In this document: positions 25,268 to 34,245 of the stretch, piece after piece
Position numbering within the stretch: the stretch's first letter is position 1
How the letters are laid out: every line of letters begins with the position of its first letter
Source: an uncultured Roseovarius sp.
GTDB taxonomy: Bacteria > Pseudomonadota > Alphaproteobacteria > Rhodobacterales > Rhodobacteraceae
DNA: 64,000 bases
NCBI RefSeq assembly: GCF_913057115.1
Contig: NZ_CAJXNN010000008.1
Location: 1-64,000, forward strand
Reading direction: 5' to 3'
Notes under the pieces: generated by a model
Seen by the model: only the letters and a program-made list of their open reading frames with translations
Told to the model about the DNA's origin: nothing
The model's database searches: none
Translations under genes and position numbers: made by a program

Positions 25268-25363
25268 CCCTTCATCTTTCCCAAAATACTCCCGCCGGAG
25301 GCCTCCAACAGAGGCCACCAAACGCAGCCTCTGATCAACGCGTCACACCCGCCAAACGCGCGA

Positions 25364-25387
25364 GGGCCCGGGGTTTCCCCCGGGCCC
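25364..25387. terminator. GC-rich hairpin between apbE and coxM
   Basis: GGGCCCGGGG (25364-25373) pairs with CCCCGGGCCC (25378-25387) around TTTC. It lies between convergent genes and may act on either strand, but there is no T run. Confidence 0.5.
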
Positions 25388-25400
25388 GAGATATCAAGCG

Positions 25401-25429
25401 CGCGGCCCCGCCGGGGCCGCGTTCCTTTT
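25401..25429 (+). terminator. intrinsic terminator after apbE
   Basis: CGCGGCCCC (25401-25409) pairs with GGGGCCGCG (25413-25421) with a 3-base loop, followed by TTCCTTTT. It would end the NosR-like/apbE transcript before the convergent cox genes. Confidence 0.8.
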
Positions 25430-25441
25430 GGTCACACCAAT

Positions 25442-26227
25442 TTACGCCGCCTCAACGGCGCGCTTGGTCATTACCTTGACGATATGCGCGCGATAGTCGC
25501 CCGAGCCGTGCAGGTCACTGATCATGCCATCACCCGACAGGCTCAGGCCCTCAAGCGCCCCGGCGGAGAAATCCGACGTGAGCGCCGCTTCGGCCTCGGA
25601 CCAGCGGAACACGCCCTCTTCCGAGGCTCCCGTCACCGCGACGCGCACGCCATCGGCGAACTTGGCCACGAAGACGCCCACAAGCGCAAAGCGCGAGGCG
25701 GGTTGCTCGAACTTCATGTAGGCGGCTTTTTCCGGCACCGGGAATTTCACCTCGGTGACGATCTCGCCTTCCTCAAGGGCCGTGGTGAACATGCCTTGGA
25801 AATAGTCATCCGCGGCAATCTCGCGCCGGTCGGTCGTGACCGTGGCACCCGAGGCCAGCACGGCGGCCGGGTAACAGGCCGCCGGGTCGTTATTGGCCAC
25901 GCTGCCACCAATGGTGCCGCGATTGCGCACCGCCGGGTCGCCGATCTGCCCGGCCAGCGCGGCCAGCGCGGGGTATTTCCCCGCGCCTGCCGCCACCTCG
26001 GCATGGGTGGTGCTACCACCAATGCAAAGCCGGCCATCATCGTCCTCGCAAATGCCGCGCATCTCGTCGATACCCTTGAGGCTGACCAGCGCCGAAGGCA
26101 TGGCAAGGCGTTGCTTCATGGTGGGGATCAGGGTTTGCCCCCCGCCCAGCGGCTGCGCATCCTCTTGTTTGAGGGCTGCGACCGCGTCTTTCACCGTCGA
26201 GGGTGTTTCGATATCGAAGTTATACAT
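25442..26227 (-). CDS. coxM: FAD-binding (medium) subunit of a CoxM-type molybdenum hydroxylase
   Basis: A 261-residue FAD subunit of the xanthine oxidase/CO dehydrogenase family. FAD motifs PLGGGQTLIP (near 27-36) and TIGGSVANNDPAA (about 106-118) are present, followed by the CO dehydrogenase flavoprotein C-terminal domain. It passes electrons from the iron-sulfur subunit to a quinone or other acceptor. It is the last gene of the coxG-coxS-coxL-coxM set on this strand. No maturation genes coxD, E or F lie here. Confidence 0.9.
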   Translation of the reverse strand: MYNFDIETPSTVKDAVAALKQEDAQPLGGGQTLIPTMKQRLAMPSALVSLKGIDEMRGICEDDDGRLCIGGSTTHAEVAAGAGKYPALAALAGQIGDPAVRNRGTIGGSVANNDPAACYPAAVLASGATVTTDRREIAADDYFQGMFTTALEEGEIVTEVKFPVPEKAAYMKFEQPASRFALVGVFVAKFADGVRVAVTGASEEGVFRWSEAEAALTSDFSAGALEGLSLSGDGMISDLHGSGDYRAHIVKVMTKRAVEAA

Positions 26228-26249
26228 CGTTTCAGTCTCCCTTTCCGGA

Positions 26250-28622
26250 TCAGCTGTTCATCGCGGCCCAGACACGCGCGGGCGTGACAGGCATGTCGAT
26301 GTGTTCCACGTTGGTATAGCCGCCCCGGTGCAGGGCGTCGATCACCGCGTTGACCACCGCGGGAGGGGAGCCGATGGCCCCCGCCTCGCCACAGCCTTTC
26401 ACACCCAAGGGGTTGTGCGTGCAGGGCGTCTGGCAGGAATGGTCGACGTCGAACATCGGCATGTCATCGGCGCGCGGCATGGTGTAATCCATGTAAGACG
26501 CGCTGATAAGCTGGCCGTTCTCGTCATAGGCGCAGTTTTCCATCAGGGCCTGCCCGATGCCTTGCGCCACGCCACCGTGGACCTGACCTTCGACGATCAT
26601 CGGGTTGACCACGTTGCCGAAATCATCGGCAGCGGTGAAGCCCAGCACCTCGACCTTCCCGGTCTCAGGGTCCACTTCCACTTCGCAGACGTAAGCGCCC
26701 GACGGATAGGTGAAGTTCGACGGGTCATAGAAGGCGGTTTCCTCCAGCCCCGGTTCGATCTCTTCCAGCGGGTAGTTATGCGGCACATAAGCGGCCAGGG
26801 TCACATCGCCCCAAGCCACCGACTTATCGGTGCCCGCGACGCTGAATTGCCCGTCCTTCAACTCGATGTCGGACTCGGAGGCTTCCATCAGGTGGGCCGC
26901 GATCTTCTTGGCCTTGTTGATGATCTTCTCGGTCGCCCGCACCATGGCCGAGCCACCCACCGCGATGGAGCGCGAGCCATAGGTGCCCATGCCCATCGGC
27001 GTGTTGGCGGTGTCGCCATGTTCGATTTCGATCATGCCTTCATCAATGCCGATCATATCGGCCACCACCTGAGCAAAGGAGGTTTCATGCCCTTGCCCGT
27101 GGCTGTGCGATCCGGTCATCACGGTGATGCCGCCGGTGGCATTGACCCGCACGGTGGCGGATTCGTAAAGCCCAGCACGCGCGCCCAACTGCCCCACAAG
27201 GTTCGACGGCGCGATGCCGCAAGCCTCGATAAAGTGGGCAAGGCCATAACCGCGCAGCTTGCCGCGCGCCTTGGACTCTTCCGCGCGCTTCTCAAAGCCC
27301 GCGTAGTCGGTCATCTCCAGCGCTTTATCCAGCGTGGCGTGATAGTTGCCGGTGTCATAGGTCACGGCAACCGGCGTGTCATAGGGGAACTCCTCGGGTT
27401 TGATGAAGTTCTTGCGGCGCAGTTCTGCCGGGTCCACGCCCAGTTCCCGCGCGGCCTTGTCGATCACGCGTTCAAGTTGATAGGTCGCCTCGGGGCGGCC
27501 TGCGCCGCGATAGGCATCGACCGGCGTGGTGTTGGTAAAGACCGCCTTCACGTTCACGTAAATCACCGGCGTCTTGTAGTTGCCCGCCATCAGCGTGCCG
27601 TGCAGCCAAGTTGGGATCGAGGGTGCAAAGGTCGACAGATACGCGCCCATATTGGCGTAGGTGTCGGTGCGCACGGCGGTGAACATGTGGTTTTCATCGA
27701 GCGCCAGTTCGATCTTGGTCTTGTGGTCGCGGCCATGGGCGTCCGAGATGAAGGCCTCGGAGCGGGTCGAGGTCCATTTGACCGGACGGTTCACCACCTT
27801 CGAGGCGTGGGTCACGAAAGCCTCTTCGGCGTAGTGGTAGATTTTCGAGCCAAAACCGCCGCCCACATCGGGGGCCACAACCCGCAGCTTGTGCTCGGGG
27901 ATCGACAGCACGAAGGCCCCCATCAAAAGCCGGATCACATGCGGGTTCTGCGAGGTGGTGTAAAGCGTGTATTCATCGCGCGCCCGGCTGTAATCGGCCA
28001 CGGCAACGCGCGGCTCCATCGGGTTGGCGACAAGGCGGTTGTTGGTCAGCTCAAGGGTGACAACATGGGCGGCGTTCTTGATCGCCTCGTCCACGGCCTC
28101 CTTGTTTTCTTCCACGAAACCCCAGTCGTAGCAGAGGTTCGAGGTCAGTTCGTCATGCACCTTGGGCGCGTCCTCGGCGAGCGCCGCTTTCATGTCCAAG
28201 ACCGGCTCAAGCTCTTCAATGTCGATCTCGACCGCTTCGGCGGCGTCGCGGGCTTGTTCCAGCGTTTCGGCCACGACACAGGCAATGGGGTCGCCCACGT
28301 GGCGCACCTTGCCTTCGGCCAGAATGGGGTGCTTGGGTTCCTGCATGGGTTGCCCGTGCCGGTCGGTCACTTGCCAGCCGCAGGGGATGCCGCCCGCACT
28401 TTCGAAATCGGCGGCGGTAAAGACCTTCAGCACGCCGTCCATCGCCTGCGCCGCGGATGTGTCGATGCTGTTGATCTTGCCATGGGCCACGTCCGAGCGG
28501 ATGAACCACGCGTAGGTCTGGCCATTGACGTTGATGTCGTCGGTGTAATTGCCGGCCCCGGTCAGGAACCGGACGTCTTCGCGCCGCTTGCTGCTGGCGC
28601 CGATGCCTCCATCTTTGGGCAT
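26250..28622 (-). CDS. coxL: molybdopterin (large) subunit, form II CoxL type
   Basis: A 790-residue molybdenum-binding subunit of the xanthine oxidase family. The active-site loop is AYRGAGR (370-376), the form II signature; true aerobic CO dehydrogenase (form I) has AYxCSFR. A C-terminal [15 protein letters not shown] segment contains the catalytic Glu. Form II enzymes oxidise aldehydes or other small molecules more plausibly than CO. ATG 28622 is supported by GAGGAGG about six bases upstream; an in-frame start at 28637 is not. Its position inside a PQQ alcohol-oxidation region suggests it takes the aldehyde product, which is inference. Confidence 0.9.
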   Translation of the reverse strand: MPKDGGIGASSKRREDVRFLTGAGNYTDDINVNGQTYAWFIRSDVAHGKINSIDTSAAQAMDGVLKVFTAADFESAGGIPCGWQVTDRHGQPMQEPKHPILAEGKVRHVGDPIACVVAETLEQARDAAEAVEIDIEELEPVLDMKAALAEDAPKVHDELTSNLCYDWGFVEENKEAVDEAIKNAAHVVTLELTNNRLVANPMEPRVAVADYSRARDEYTLYTTSQNPHVIRLLMGAFVLSIPEHKLRVVAPDVGGGFGSKIYHYAEEAFVTHASKVVNRPVKWTSTRSEAFISDAHGRDHKTKIELALDENHMFTAVRTDTYANMGAYLSTFAPSIPTWLHGTLMAGNYKTPVIYVNVKAVFTNTTPVDAYRGAGRPEATYQLERVIDKAARELGVDPAELRRKNFIKPEEFPYDTPVAVTYDTGNYHATLDKALEMTDYAGFEKRAEESKARGKLRGYGLAHFIEACGIAPSNLVGQLGARAGLYESATVRVNATGGITVMTGSHSHGQGHETSFAQVVADMIGIDEGMIEIEHGDTANTPMGMGTYGSRSIAVGGSAMVRATEKIINKAKKIAAHLMEASESDIELKDGQFSVAGTDKSVAWGDVTLAAYVPHNYPLEEIEPGLEETAFYDPSNFTYPSGAYVCEVEVDPETGKVEVLGFTAADDFGNVVNPMIVEGQVHGGVAQGIGQALMENCAYDENGQLISASYMDYTMPRADDMPMFDVDHSCQTPCTHNPLGVKGCGEAGAIGSPPAVVNAVIDALHRGGYTNVEHIDMPVTPARVWAAMNS

Positions 28623-28712
28623 GTCTTTCCTCCTCAAAATCCATGATCGCGCCTTTGGGGCACCATAGCCCGCCGCGCGAAGAACGCCCCCGCAAGGGGC
28701 GCGTGATGAGCG

Positions 28713-29195
28713 TTACTCGGCGGCGACCGCAGGCACCTCTTGGCCGCTGGCGGCCAGGATCGCGCGGACGATGTTGTGATAGCCGGTGCAGCGACAGATA
28801 TTCCCCTCAAGATACTCGCGCACCTCGGCCTCGGTCGGTGTGGGGTTATCGCGCAACAGGGCGGCGGCGGTCATCACCATGCCCGGGGTGCAGAACCCGC
28901 ACTGAAGGCCGTGGTAATCCTGAAACGCCTGCTGGATCTTGTTCAGCGTGCCGTCAGGCGCGGACTGGCCTTCGATGGTGGCCACCTCGGCCCCTTCGCA
29001 TTCGGCGGCGAACATGGTGCAGGCCTTCACGTCCTTGCCATCCACATGCACCACGCAGGCACCGCATTGGCTGGTGTCGCAGCCGACATGGGTGCCAGTG
29101 AGGCCCAGGTTCTCGCGCAGGAAACTGGACAGAAGCGTCCGGCCTTCCACCTCGCCGGTCCGGGTTTGCCCGTTGACCGTCATTGTTACTTTCAT
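28713..29195 (-). CDS. coxS: [2Fe-2S] (small) subunit, CoxS type
   Basis: A 160-residue iron-sulfur subunit. The N-terminal plant-type ferredoxin domain has C..C..C ligands in [18 protein letters not shown] and KACTMFA. The C-terminal helical domain has [14 protein letters not shown] and [14 protein letters not shown] 29195 has GGGAGGAG upstream and gives the standard MKVTMTVNG start. It precedes coxL by about 90 bases. Confidence 0.95.
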   Translation of the reverse strand: MKVTMTVNGQTRTGEVEGRTLLSSFLRENLGLTGTHVGCDTSQCGACVVHVDGKDVKACTMFAAECEGAEVATIEGQSAPDGTLNKIQQAFQDYHGLQCGFCTPGMVMTAAALLRDNPTPTEAEVREYLEGNICRCTGYHNIVRAILAASGQEVPAVAAE

Positions 29196-29219
29196 GGATT
29201 CTCCTCCCTTTTGATCCAA

Positions 29220-29759
29220 TCAGCTGCTGAAGGCGCGCTTCAGCCAGCCCTTCTTTTTGCCTTCGCCCTCGGCATCCTCCGCTTCGGCGGTGTCGGCCTC
29301 GGCGCTGTCCTCGTCGCCCGGCCCTTCGACCGCGGTCTGGAAACGCTCGAAAAACTGGTCAGCCATCTTCTTGGCGAACCCGTCGATGATGCGGCTGCCC
29401 AATTGGGCCAGCTTGCCGCCCACCTTGGCCTCCACATCGTAACTCAGCTTGGTGCCCTCGGGCACCTCTTCGAGGCTAACATCGGCCCCGCCCTTGGCAA
29501 AGCCCGCAGCCCCGCCCTTGCCTTCGCCGGACAGGTGAAGGCGCTCGGGCTCGACCATCTCGGACAGGGTCACCTGACCTTTGAAGGTGGCTTTGACCGG
29601 GCCGACCTTTTGCACGACGACGGCCTCGAACCCCTCTTCGGGGCTGCCGGTCATTTCCTGACAGCCGGGCACACATTCCTTGAGTACATCCGCCGAAAGC
29701 AATGCGGCCCAGACCTCATCGCGAGGGGCGGCAATCACGCGGGAATCGGACAGTTTCAT
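29220..29759 (-). CDS. coxG: CoxG-like SRPBCC-domain protein
   Basis: A 179-residue CoxG-family protein. The SRPBCC fold (about 1-145) shows VIAAPRDEVWAALLSADVLKECVPGC and LGSRIIDGFAKKMADQFF. A very acidic linker (about 146-168) precedes a short amphipathic tail (KKKGWLKRAFSS). In CO dehydrogenase systems CoxG helps anchor the enzyme to the membrane. Here it is first in the coxG-S-L-M operon. The recurrent GACCTTGGT motif lies about 60 bases upstream. Confidence 0.9.
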   Translation of the reverse strand: MKLSDSRVIAAPRDEVWAALLSADVLKECVPGCQEMTGSPEEGFEAVVVQKVGPVKATFKGQVTLSEMVEPERLHLSGEGKGGAAGFAKGGADVSLEEVPEGTKLSYDVEAKVGGKLAQLGSRIIDGFAKKMADQFFERFQTAVEGPGDEDSAEADTAEAEDAEGEGKKKGWLKRAFSS

Positions 29760-29831
29760 TGTCTTGTCTCCAATCTTTTCATGTCACGCTATGCGCTAAC
29801 CCGCCTTCTGCCTAGTAAGACCTTGGTGTCG

Positions 29832-30728
29832 TCACCGGTATTTCGGCACCACGTGGGTCAGACCATAGCGGGTGAATATCTCTTCCATGCGACCATCCTG
29901 CATGGCCGAATAAATCGCGTCGTCCACGGCATAGCCCAGCGCACGATAGGCCATATGGACCGCGACGCCGCTGACCCATTTGCCGACGGCAAAGCCGGGC
30001 AAGGGCGGTGTGTGAATGTCCAACTCGTCGGTCAGGCCAAACTCAAGCTGCGCGCGCGGGCCCATGGCGGCCTTGACCTCGGCATTGGCGAGGGCCTGCA
30101 TCGCGTCCTGTGTTGTGGGGAAGCGGCGGATATTGGCCCGCAACTGCCCGCCCGCCAATGCCGAGAGGTAGAAATCGGCAATCGAGTCGTTTTCCACCGC
30201 GACGGTATCGAAGCGGAAATAGGCCGGCACCGGAGGATCATCGGGGTAGGCATCCCGGCGAAAGGCAATCGCCACCTCTTCCTCGTGGTAGCGCCCGGTA
30301 AAGACCACCTGCTCCACCCGGCAGGCAAACTCGCTGTCATAGGGGATGTGCAGCATCACGTTGGCCACGCGTCCGCCCACGATGGGGCCTTTCCAGACCC
30401 AGTTGCGCAGATCGGCCTGCAGGTTTTCGCCTGCCGCCACCAGCCGGAAACGTGGCTCAACGCCCAGATCCTCGGCAATGAGGCGGCCAATCTCGATGTC
30501 CACGCCCTTGATCTTGCCGCCCTCTTCATAGGACCACGGCGCGAAATCCTCGTAGGCGGCAAACTCGATATAGCCCCGCTCGACAATGGTATCGAGGTCC
30601 GCCCCCACGATATCGCGGCTGGCGTTCTGGGGTTTGGGTTGGGGCACATAATCGGCGCAACGTGCCAGCGCGGCGCCGGCAAAGGCCACCGCCATGATCA
30701 GGGAGAGTAGGATCGCGCGCAGTGTCAT
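29832..30728 (-). CDS. periplasmic substrate-binding-like protein associated with PQQ dehydrogenases (XoxJ/MoxJ type)
   Basis: A 298-residue exported family-3 solute-binding fold protein with an N-terminal signal peptide (about 1-22, ending ALA). Binding-protein segments include IEFAAYEDFAPWSYEEGGKI and GVDIEIGRLIAEDLGVEP. No amino-acid transporter genes accompany it. It is followed upstream by a PedF cytochrome and lies in a PQQ cluster, which matches the XoxJ/MoxJ group thought to help activate or assemble the PQQ dehydrogenase. True solute binding cannot be excluded. Confidence 0.85.
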   Translation of the reverse strand: MTLRAILLSLIMAVAFAGAALARCADYVPQPKPQNASRDIVGADLDTIVERGYIEFAAYEDFAPWSYEEGGKIKGVDIEIGRLIAEDLGVEPRFRLVAAGENLQADLRNWVWKGPIVGGRVANVMLHIPYDSEFACRVEQVVFTGRYHEEEVAIAFRRDAYPDDPPVPAYFRFDTVAVENDSIADFYLSALAGGQLRANIRRFPTTQDAMQALANAEVKAAMGPRAQLEFGLTDELDIHTPPLPGFAVGKWVSGVAVHMAYRALGYAVDDAIYSAMQDGRMEEIFTRYGLTHVVPKYR

Positions 30729-30746
30729 GTGCCCCAGCCTGCCGCG

Positions 30747-31427
30747 TTATTGCGCGGCAGACAAGCCGATGGTCAGTTGCTCGGCGGCCTGGGTCACTTG
30801 CGGGTCATCCCCTTGCAACAGGATCGCCGCCCGCATCGCCACACTGTCGGCCACCGGCGCGCCCGAGGCGGTTTCGACCGCTTGCGCGATCTCGTCCAGC
30901 TCGGCGCGCAGTGCCTCGACGTCGCCGCCATCGCCCATGGCGTCAAGCTCATCGCGAATCTCTTTCAGACGGTCTGCGTGATCGTCCAGCGCGCCATCGT
31001 CGGGGCGGGTTTCGATATAGGTGCGGATTGCCCAGGCGGCCTTTTGGCCCAGAAGCTCACCAAAACCGGGCATCTTGGTGATGCCGTTTTGCGTATAGCC
31101 GTGGCGGAACCGCTCAATATACCATTCGTCACCGTATTCTTCCGCCTCAAGATAGCGCACGTCGGGGGCCAAACCGCCTGATACCGCGCCCAAACCATGA
31201 CAGCGCGCGCAGTTCTGGTTGTAGCCCGAATCGCCAATTTCGATCGCCTTGGCCCAAACCTCTTCGCCCACCTTGTCGGCGCGATAGGGGTTTTCGATCA
31301 GCCATTCCTCACCCACGTCTGGCAGCGCGCTGGCGTCCACCGGTTGCGGGGCCGCGTCGCCATGGGCAAGGGCCATACCGCCCATCACGATCAATGCACT
31401 TGTGGTGCTCCAAGTCTTCAAGGGCAT
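30747..31427 (-). CDS. pedF: cytochrome c-550 PedF type
   Basis: A 226-residue periplasmic c-type cytochrome. A signal peptide (about 1-21) is followed by a mono-haem cytochrome domain with C73-A-R-C76-H77. The sixth ligand is probably the Met in GITKMPGFGELLG. A C-terminal helical extension (about 145-226) is typical of PedF, the electron acceptor described next to PQQ alcohol dehydrogenases in pseudomonads. It lies 18 bases upstream of the XoxJ-like gene and is divergent from the ABC binding-protein gene. Confidence 0.88.
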   Translation of the reverse strand: MPLKTWSTTSALIVMGGMALAHGDAAPQPVDASALPDVGEEWLIENPYRADKVGEEVWAKAIEIGDSGYNQNCARCHGLGAVSGGLAPDVRYLEAEEYGDEWYIERFRHGYTQNGITKMPGFGELLGQKAAWAIRTYIETRPDDGALDDHADRLKEIRDELDAMGDGGDVEALRAELDEIAQAVETASGAPVADSVAMRAAILLQGDDPQVTQAAEQLTIGLSAAQ

Positions 31428-31491
31428 GGGGTTCCTCCTCCGTCATGCGTTTGGCCCGGTTGTAGCGCAGCGCATCCGCGCCCCGATATGC

Positions 31492-31544
31492 GACCTTGGT
31501 TGAAGGTGGCGGCAATCGGCCCGCAAAGGCACCAAGACCTTGGT
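31492..31544. promoter_or_regulatory. paired GACCTTGGT motifs in the pedF/ABC divergent promoter
   Basis: GACCTTGGT occurs at 31492-31500 and 31536-31544, 44 bases apart (about four helical turns). A third copy lies upstream of coxG at 29819-29827. The second copy is inside the inverted repeat ACCAAG-AC-CTTGGT. A regulator of the divergent units could bind here. Confidence 0.4.
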
Positions 31545-31600
31545 CTAATACACCTTGGCGACCCCCCGCGCTTAACTGGCATGAACGGGAGGAGACACGC

Positions 31601-32764
31601 ATGTTACGAAAGCTGCTAACGCTGGCCGCCGCGGCCTTTGCCTTGCCTGCATGGGCCGAGGTGGCGCTGCCGGTGACCTACCTGAAGCTGGAGGTGCCGC
31701 GCCCGCCGGTTTTGTCGAATCTTGATCCTGTGCCGGATGATTTGGGCGAAGCGGGCGCGCAGCTTGGCCTTGCCGACAATCAGACCACCGGCAAATTCCT
31801 TGGCCATGACTATAGCCTGACGGTGACCCGCGTGCCCGAAGGCGGTGATTGGCTGGCCGCCGCGCGCGCGGCGCTGGCCGAGTCGCCCTTCCTGATTCTC
31901 GATGCCCCCGCGCAGGCGCAACTGGAACTGGCCGATCTGCCCGAGGCGGAGGGTGCGGTGCTGTTCAATGCCACCGCCGCCGATGCCGCCCTGCGCGATG
32001 AGAGCTGCCGCGCCAACCTGCTGCATAGCCTGCCATCCGAGGCGATGCGCGCCGATGCGTTGATGCAATTTCTGGTCAAACGCCGCTGGACCGACCTTGT
32101 GATGATTGCGGGCGATCACCCCGGCGATAAGGCCTTTGCCGAGGCGATGCGCCGGTCGATCACCAAGTTCGGCCTGACGTTGAAGGCGGAGAAGACATGG
32201 GTATTTGACGCCGACATGCGCCGCAACGCCAGCCAAGAGGTGCCGCTTTTCACGCAAGACTTCGGTGATTACGACATGCTTCTGGTCGCCGACGAGTTGG
32301 GCGATTTCGGCCGCTACATCGCGTTCAACACTTGGCAAGCGCGGCCCGTGGCAGGCTCTGAAGGGTTGAAACCCGTGGCGTGGTCCTGGGTGGTCGAACA
32401 ATGGGGCGCGGCGCAGATGCAGAATCGGTTCGAGGAGCTGGCAGGGCGCGATATGCGCTCGGAAGATTACGCAGCCTGGGCCGCGATCCGCAGCCTGGGC
32501 GAGGCCGTGACCCGCACCCAAAGCGCCGATGCGGCCACCCTGCGCGCCTATATCCTGTCGGATGATTTTGAGCTGGCCGGTTTCAAAGGCCGCAAGATGA
32601 GTTTCCGCAACTGGAACGGCCAATTGCGCCAGCCCATCCCGCTGGTCACCCCCCGCGCCGTGGTGGCCAAGGCCCCGCTTGAGGGGTTCCTGCATCAACG
32701 TACCGAATTGGACACGCTTGGCATCGACCAAGGCGAAACCAAATGCACCGCTTTTCAGGAGTAA
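31601..32764 (+). CDS. ABC-type substrate-binding protein of the PQQ alcohol dehydrogenase system
   Basis: A 387-residue exported protein with a signal peptide ending AWA at residue 19. It belongs to the periplasmic binding-protein family found with PQQ alcohol dehydrogenases (branched-chain amino acid binding-protein fold: TDLVMIAGDHPGDKAFAEAMRRS, DYDMLLVADELGDFGRYI). ATG 31601 follows GGGAGGAG. It opens an operon with the beta-propeller, a small exported protein and the ABC ATPase and permease. The transported compound is unknown. Confidence 0.88.
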   Translation: MLRKLLTLAAAAFALPAWAEVALPVTYLKLEVPRPPVLSNLDPVPDDLGEAGAQLGLADNQTTGKFLGHDYSLTVTRVPEGGDWLAAARAALAESPFLILDAPAQAQLELADLPEAEGAVLFNATAADAALRDESCRANLLHSLPSEAMRADALMQFLVKRRWTDLVMIAGDHPGDKAFAEAMRRSITKFGLTLKAEKTWVFDADMRRNASQEVPLFTQDFGDYDMLLVADELGDFGRYIAFNTWQARPVAGSEGLKPVAWSWVVEQWGAAQMQNRFEELAGRDMRSEDYAAWAAIRSLGEAVTRTQSADAATLRAYILSDDFELAGFKGRKMSFRNWNGQLRQPIPLVTPRAVVAKAPLEGFLHQRTELDTLGIDQGETKCTAFQE

Positions 32765-32769
32765 TGCCG

Positions 32770-33726
32770 ATGAAACATGCCCTCGCCCTTGCCGCCACGC
32801 TTTGCGCCGCGCCCGCGCTGGCCGATGAAATCTGGGTCAGCAACGAAAAGGACGACACCCTGTCGGTGATCGACATCGAAACGCTTGAGGTCGTCCGCAC
32901 CATCGAGGTGGGCGAACGGCCGCGCGGCATCACCTTTTCCAAGGATTATTCAGTGCTTTACATCTGCGCCTCGGACAGTGACGCGGTGCAGGTGATGGAC
33001 CCTGAGACTGGCGAGATTTTGCATGATCTGCCCTCGGGCGAAGACCCCGAACAATTCGTGCTGCACCCCAACAACCGGCATCTTTACATCGCCAATGAGG
33101 ATGACGCGATTACCACCGTGGTCGATACCGAAACGCGTGAGGTGATTGCCCAGATCGACGTAGGCATTGAACCCGAAGGCATGGCCGTGTCGCCCGATGG
33201 GAAAATCGCGATCACCACCAGTGAGACCACCAATATGGCGCATTGGATCGACACCGAAACGCGCGAGCTGTTCGCCAATACGCTGGTCGATTCCCGCCCC
33301 CGCCATGCCGAGTTTATCAAAGGCGGGAGTGAGCTTTGGGTGAGTTCGGAAATCGGCGGGACGATCACCGTCTTTGACGTGGCGACTCAAGCCGAGAAGG
33401 CCAAGATCAATTTCGACGTCAAAGGCGTACACCCCGACCGGGTGCAGCCGGTGGGATTCGAGTTTTCCGCCGAGGAGGCCACCGCCTTTGTCGCCCTTGG
33501 GCCATCCAACCACGTCGCCGCCGTGAACCCCGAAACCTATGAGGTGGAGGAATACATCCTTGTCGGGCGGCGCGTCTGGCACATGGAGTTCAACGCCGAC
33601 CGCTCGCTTTTGTTCACCACCAACGGGGTGTCGGGCGATGTGACCGTGATCGACGTGGCAAGCCGCGAGCCGGTGAAAACCATCAAGGTCGGGCGCTTTC
33701 CTTGGGGCGCGGCCTTCCGCCCGTAA
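32770..33726 (+). CDS. periplasmic YVTN beta-propeller protein of PQQ-dependent catabolism
   Basis: A 318-residue seven-bladed propeller with a signal peptide (ending ALA) and repeated YVTN-type blades (IWVSNEKDDTLSVIDIETLE, YICASDSDAVQVMDPETGE, YIANEDDAITTVVDTETRE and others). The family is consistently encoded with PQQ alcohol dehydrogenases, but its role is not established. ATG 32770 is chosen because AGGAG at about 32757 is eight bases upstream; the ATG at 32764 is too close. Confidence 0.9.
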   Translation: MKHALALAATLCAAPALADEIWVSNEKDDTLSVIDIETLEVVRTIEVGERPRGITFSKDYSVLYICASDSDAVQVMDPETGEILHDLPSGEDPEQFVLHPNNRHLYIANEDDAITTVVDTETREVIAQIDVGIEPEGMAVSPDGKIAITTSETTNMAHWIDTETRELFANTLVDSRPRHAEFIKGGSELWVSSEIGGTITVFDVATQAEKAKINFDVKGVHPDRVQPVGFEFSAEEATAFVALGPSNHVAAVNPETYEVEEYILVGRRVWHMEFNADRSLLFTTNGVSGDVTVIDVASREPVKTIKVGRFPWGAAFRP

Positions 33727-33740
33727 CGCCCTCATCTGAC

Positions 33741-33773
33741 ACCGACGCAATACCGACAAAATACCGACGTTCT
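33741..33773 (+). repeat. three tandem 11-bp repeats (ACCGAC-type), copy 2
   Basis: ACCGACGCAAT (33741-33751), ACCGACAAAAT (33752-33762) and ACCGACGTTCT (33763-33773) closely match the array at 12890-12922, including the preceding TGAC. It lies between the beta-propeller stop and the next gene's ribosome-binding site, inside an operon. Confidence 0.7.
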
Positions 33774-33792
33774 ACAGACAGGAGAATTCACC

Positions 33793-34245
33793 ATGTTTCG
33801 CCCCCTTCTCAGCGCCACGATTTTCGCCCTTGCCCTGCCCGCCGCAGGCCTTGCCGATGACGATGATGACGGCCCCAGCTTTGGCATGGCTGGTATCTTG
33901 TCTTCGGGCAATAAAGAAGACCTGCCGCCGGTGATCCTGTCCGCCGGGATGCCCCTGTCGGATGCGCCGTGGGAGTTGAAATCGGGCACTTATTACGAGT
34001 TTGAAATTCAGGGCGACGGAAGTCAGGAATTGGCCCTTGTGGGACCAGAGTTTTTCCGCGCCATCTGGATTGATGAAATGGTTGTCGAGGGGCTTGAGAT
34101 CCGACCCCTGGGGTTGGATTCGGTTGAGTTTGACGAGGCGGGCGAGATGGAAATCGGCTTTGTCGCGATCAAGCCGGGCAGCTATTACATGAAAATCCCC
34201 GGCAGCACCGGGGAAACGCAGCGGTTGGAGATTACCATTAAGTGA
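33793..34245 (+). CDS. small exported protein of the PQQ cluster
   Basis: A 150-residue protein with a signal peptide (about 1-21) and an acidic DDDDDG start to the mature form. The rest is predicted beta-rich (YYEFEIQGDGSQELALVGPEFF; GSYYMKIPGSTGETQRLEITIK), a cupredoxin- or immunoglobulin-like pattern without an obvious copper-site Cys. GGAG lies upstream, and the stop overlaps the ABC ATPase GTG start. Its place inside the binding-protein/ATPase/permease operon suggests a periplasmic accessory role. Function unknown. Confidence 0.8.
   Translation: MFRPLLSATIFALALPAAGLADDDDDGPSFGMAGILSSGNKEDLPPVILSAGMPLSDAPWELKSGTYYEFEIQGDGSQELALVGPEFFRAIWIDEMVVEGLEIRPLGLDSVEFDEAGEMEIGFVAIKPGSYYMKIPGSTGETQRLEITIK

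Noticed and set aside
25893-28646. 917-codon plus-strand frame over coxM and coxL
   Set aside because: Shadow of coxL: His/Gly/Arg-rich composition and no motifs.
25442-29759. Aerobic carbon monoxide dehydrogenase operon
   Set aside because: The large-subunit loop is AYRGAGR, not the AYxCSFR of CO-oxidising enzymes, and coxDEF are missing.
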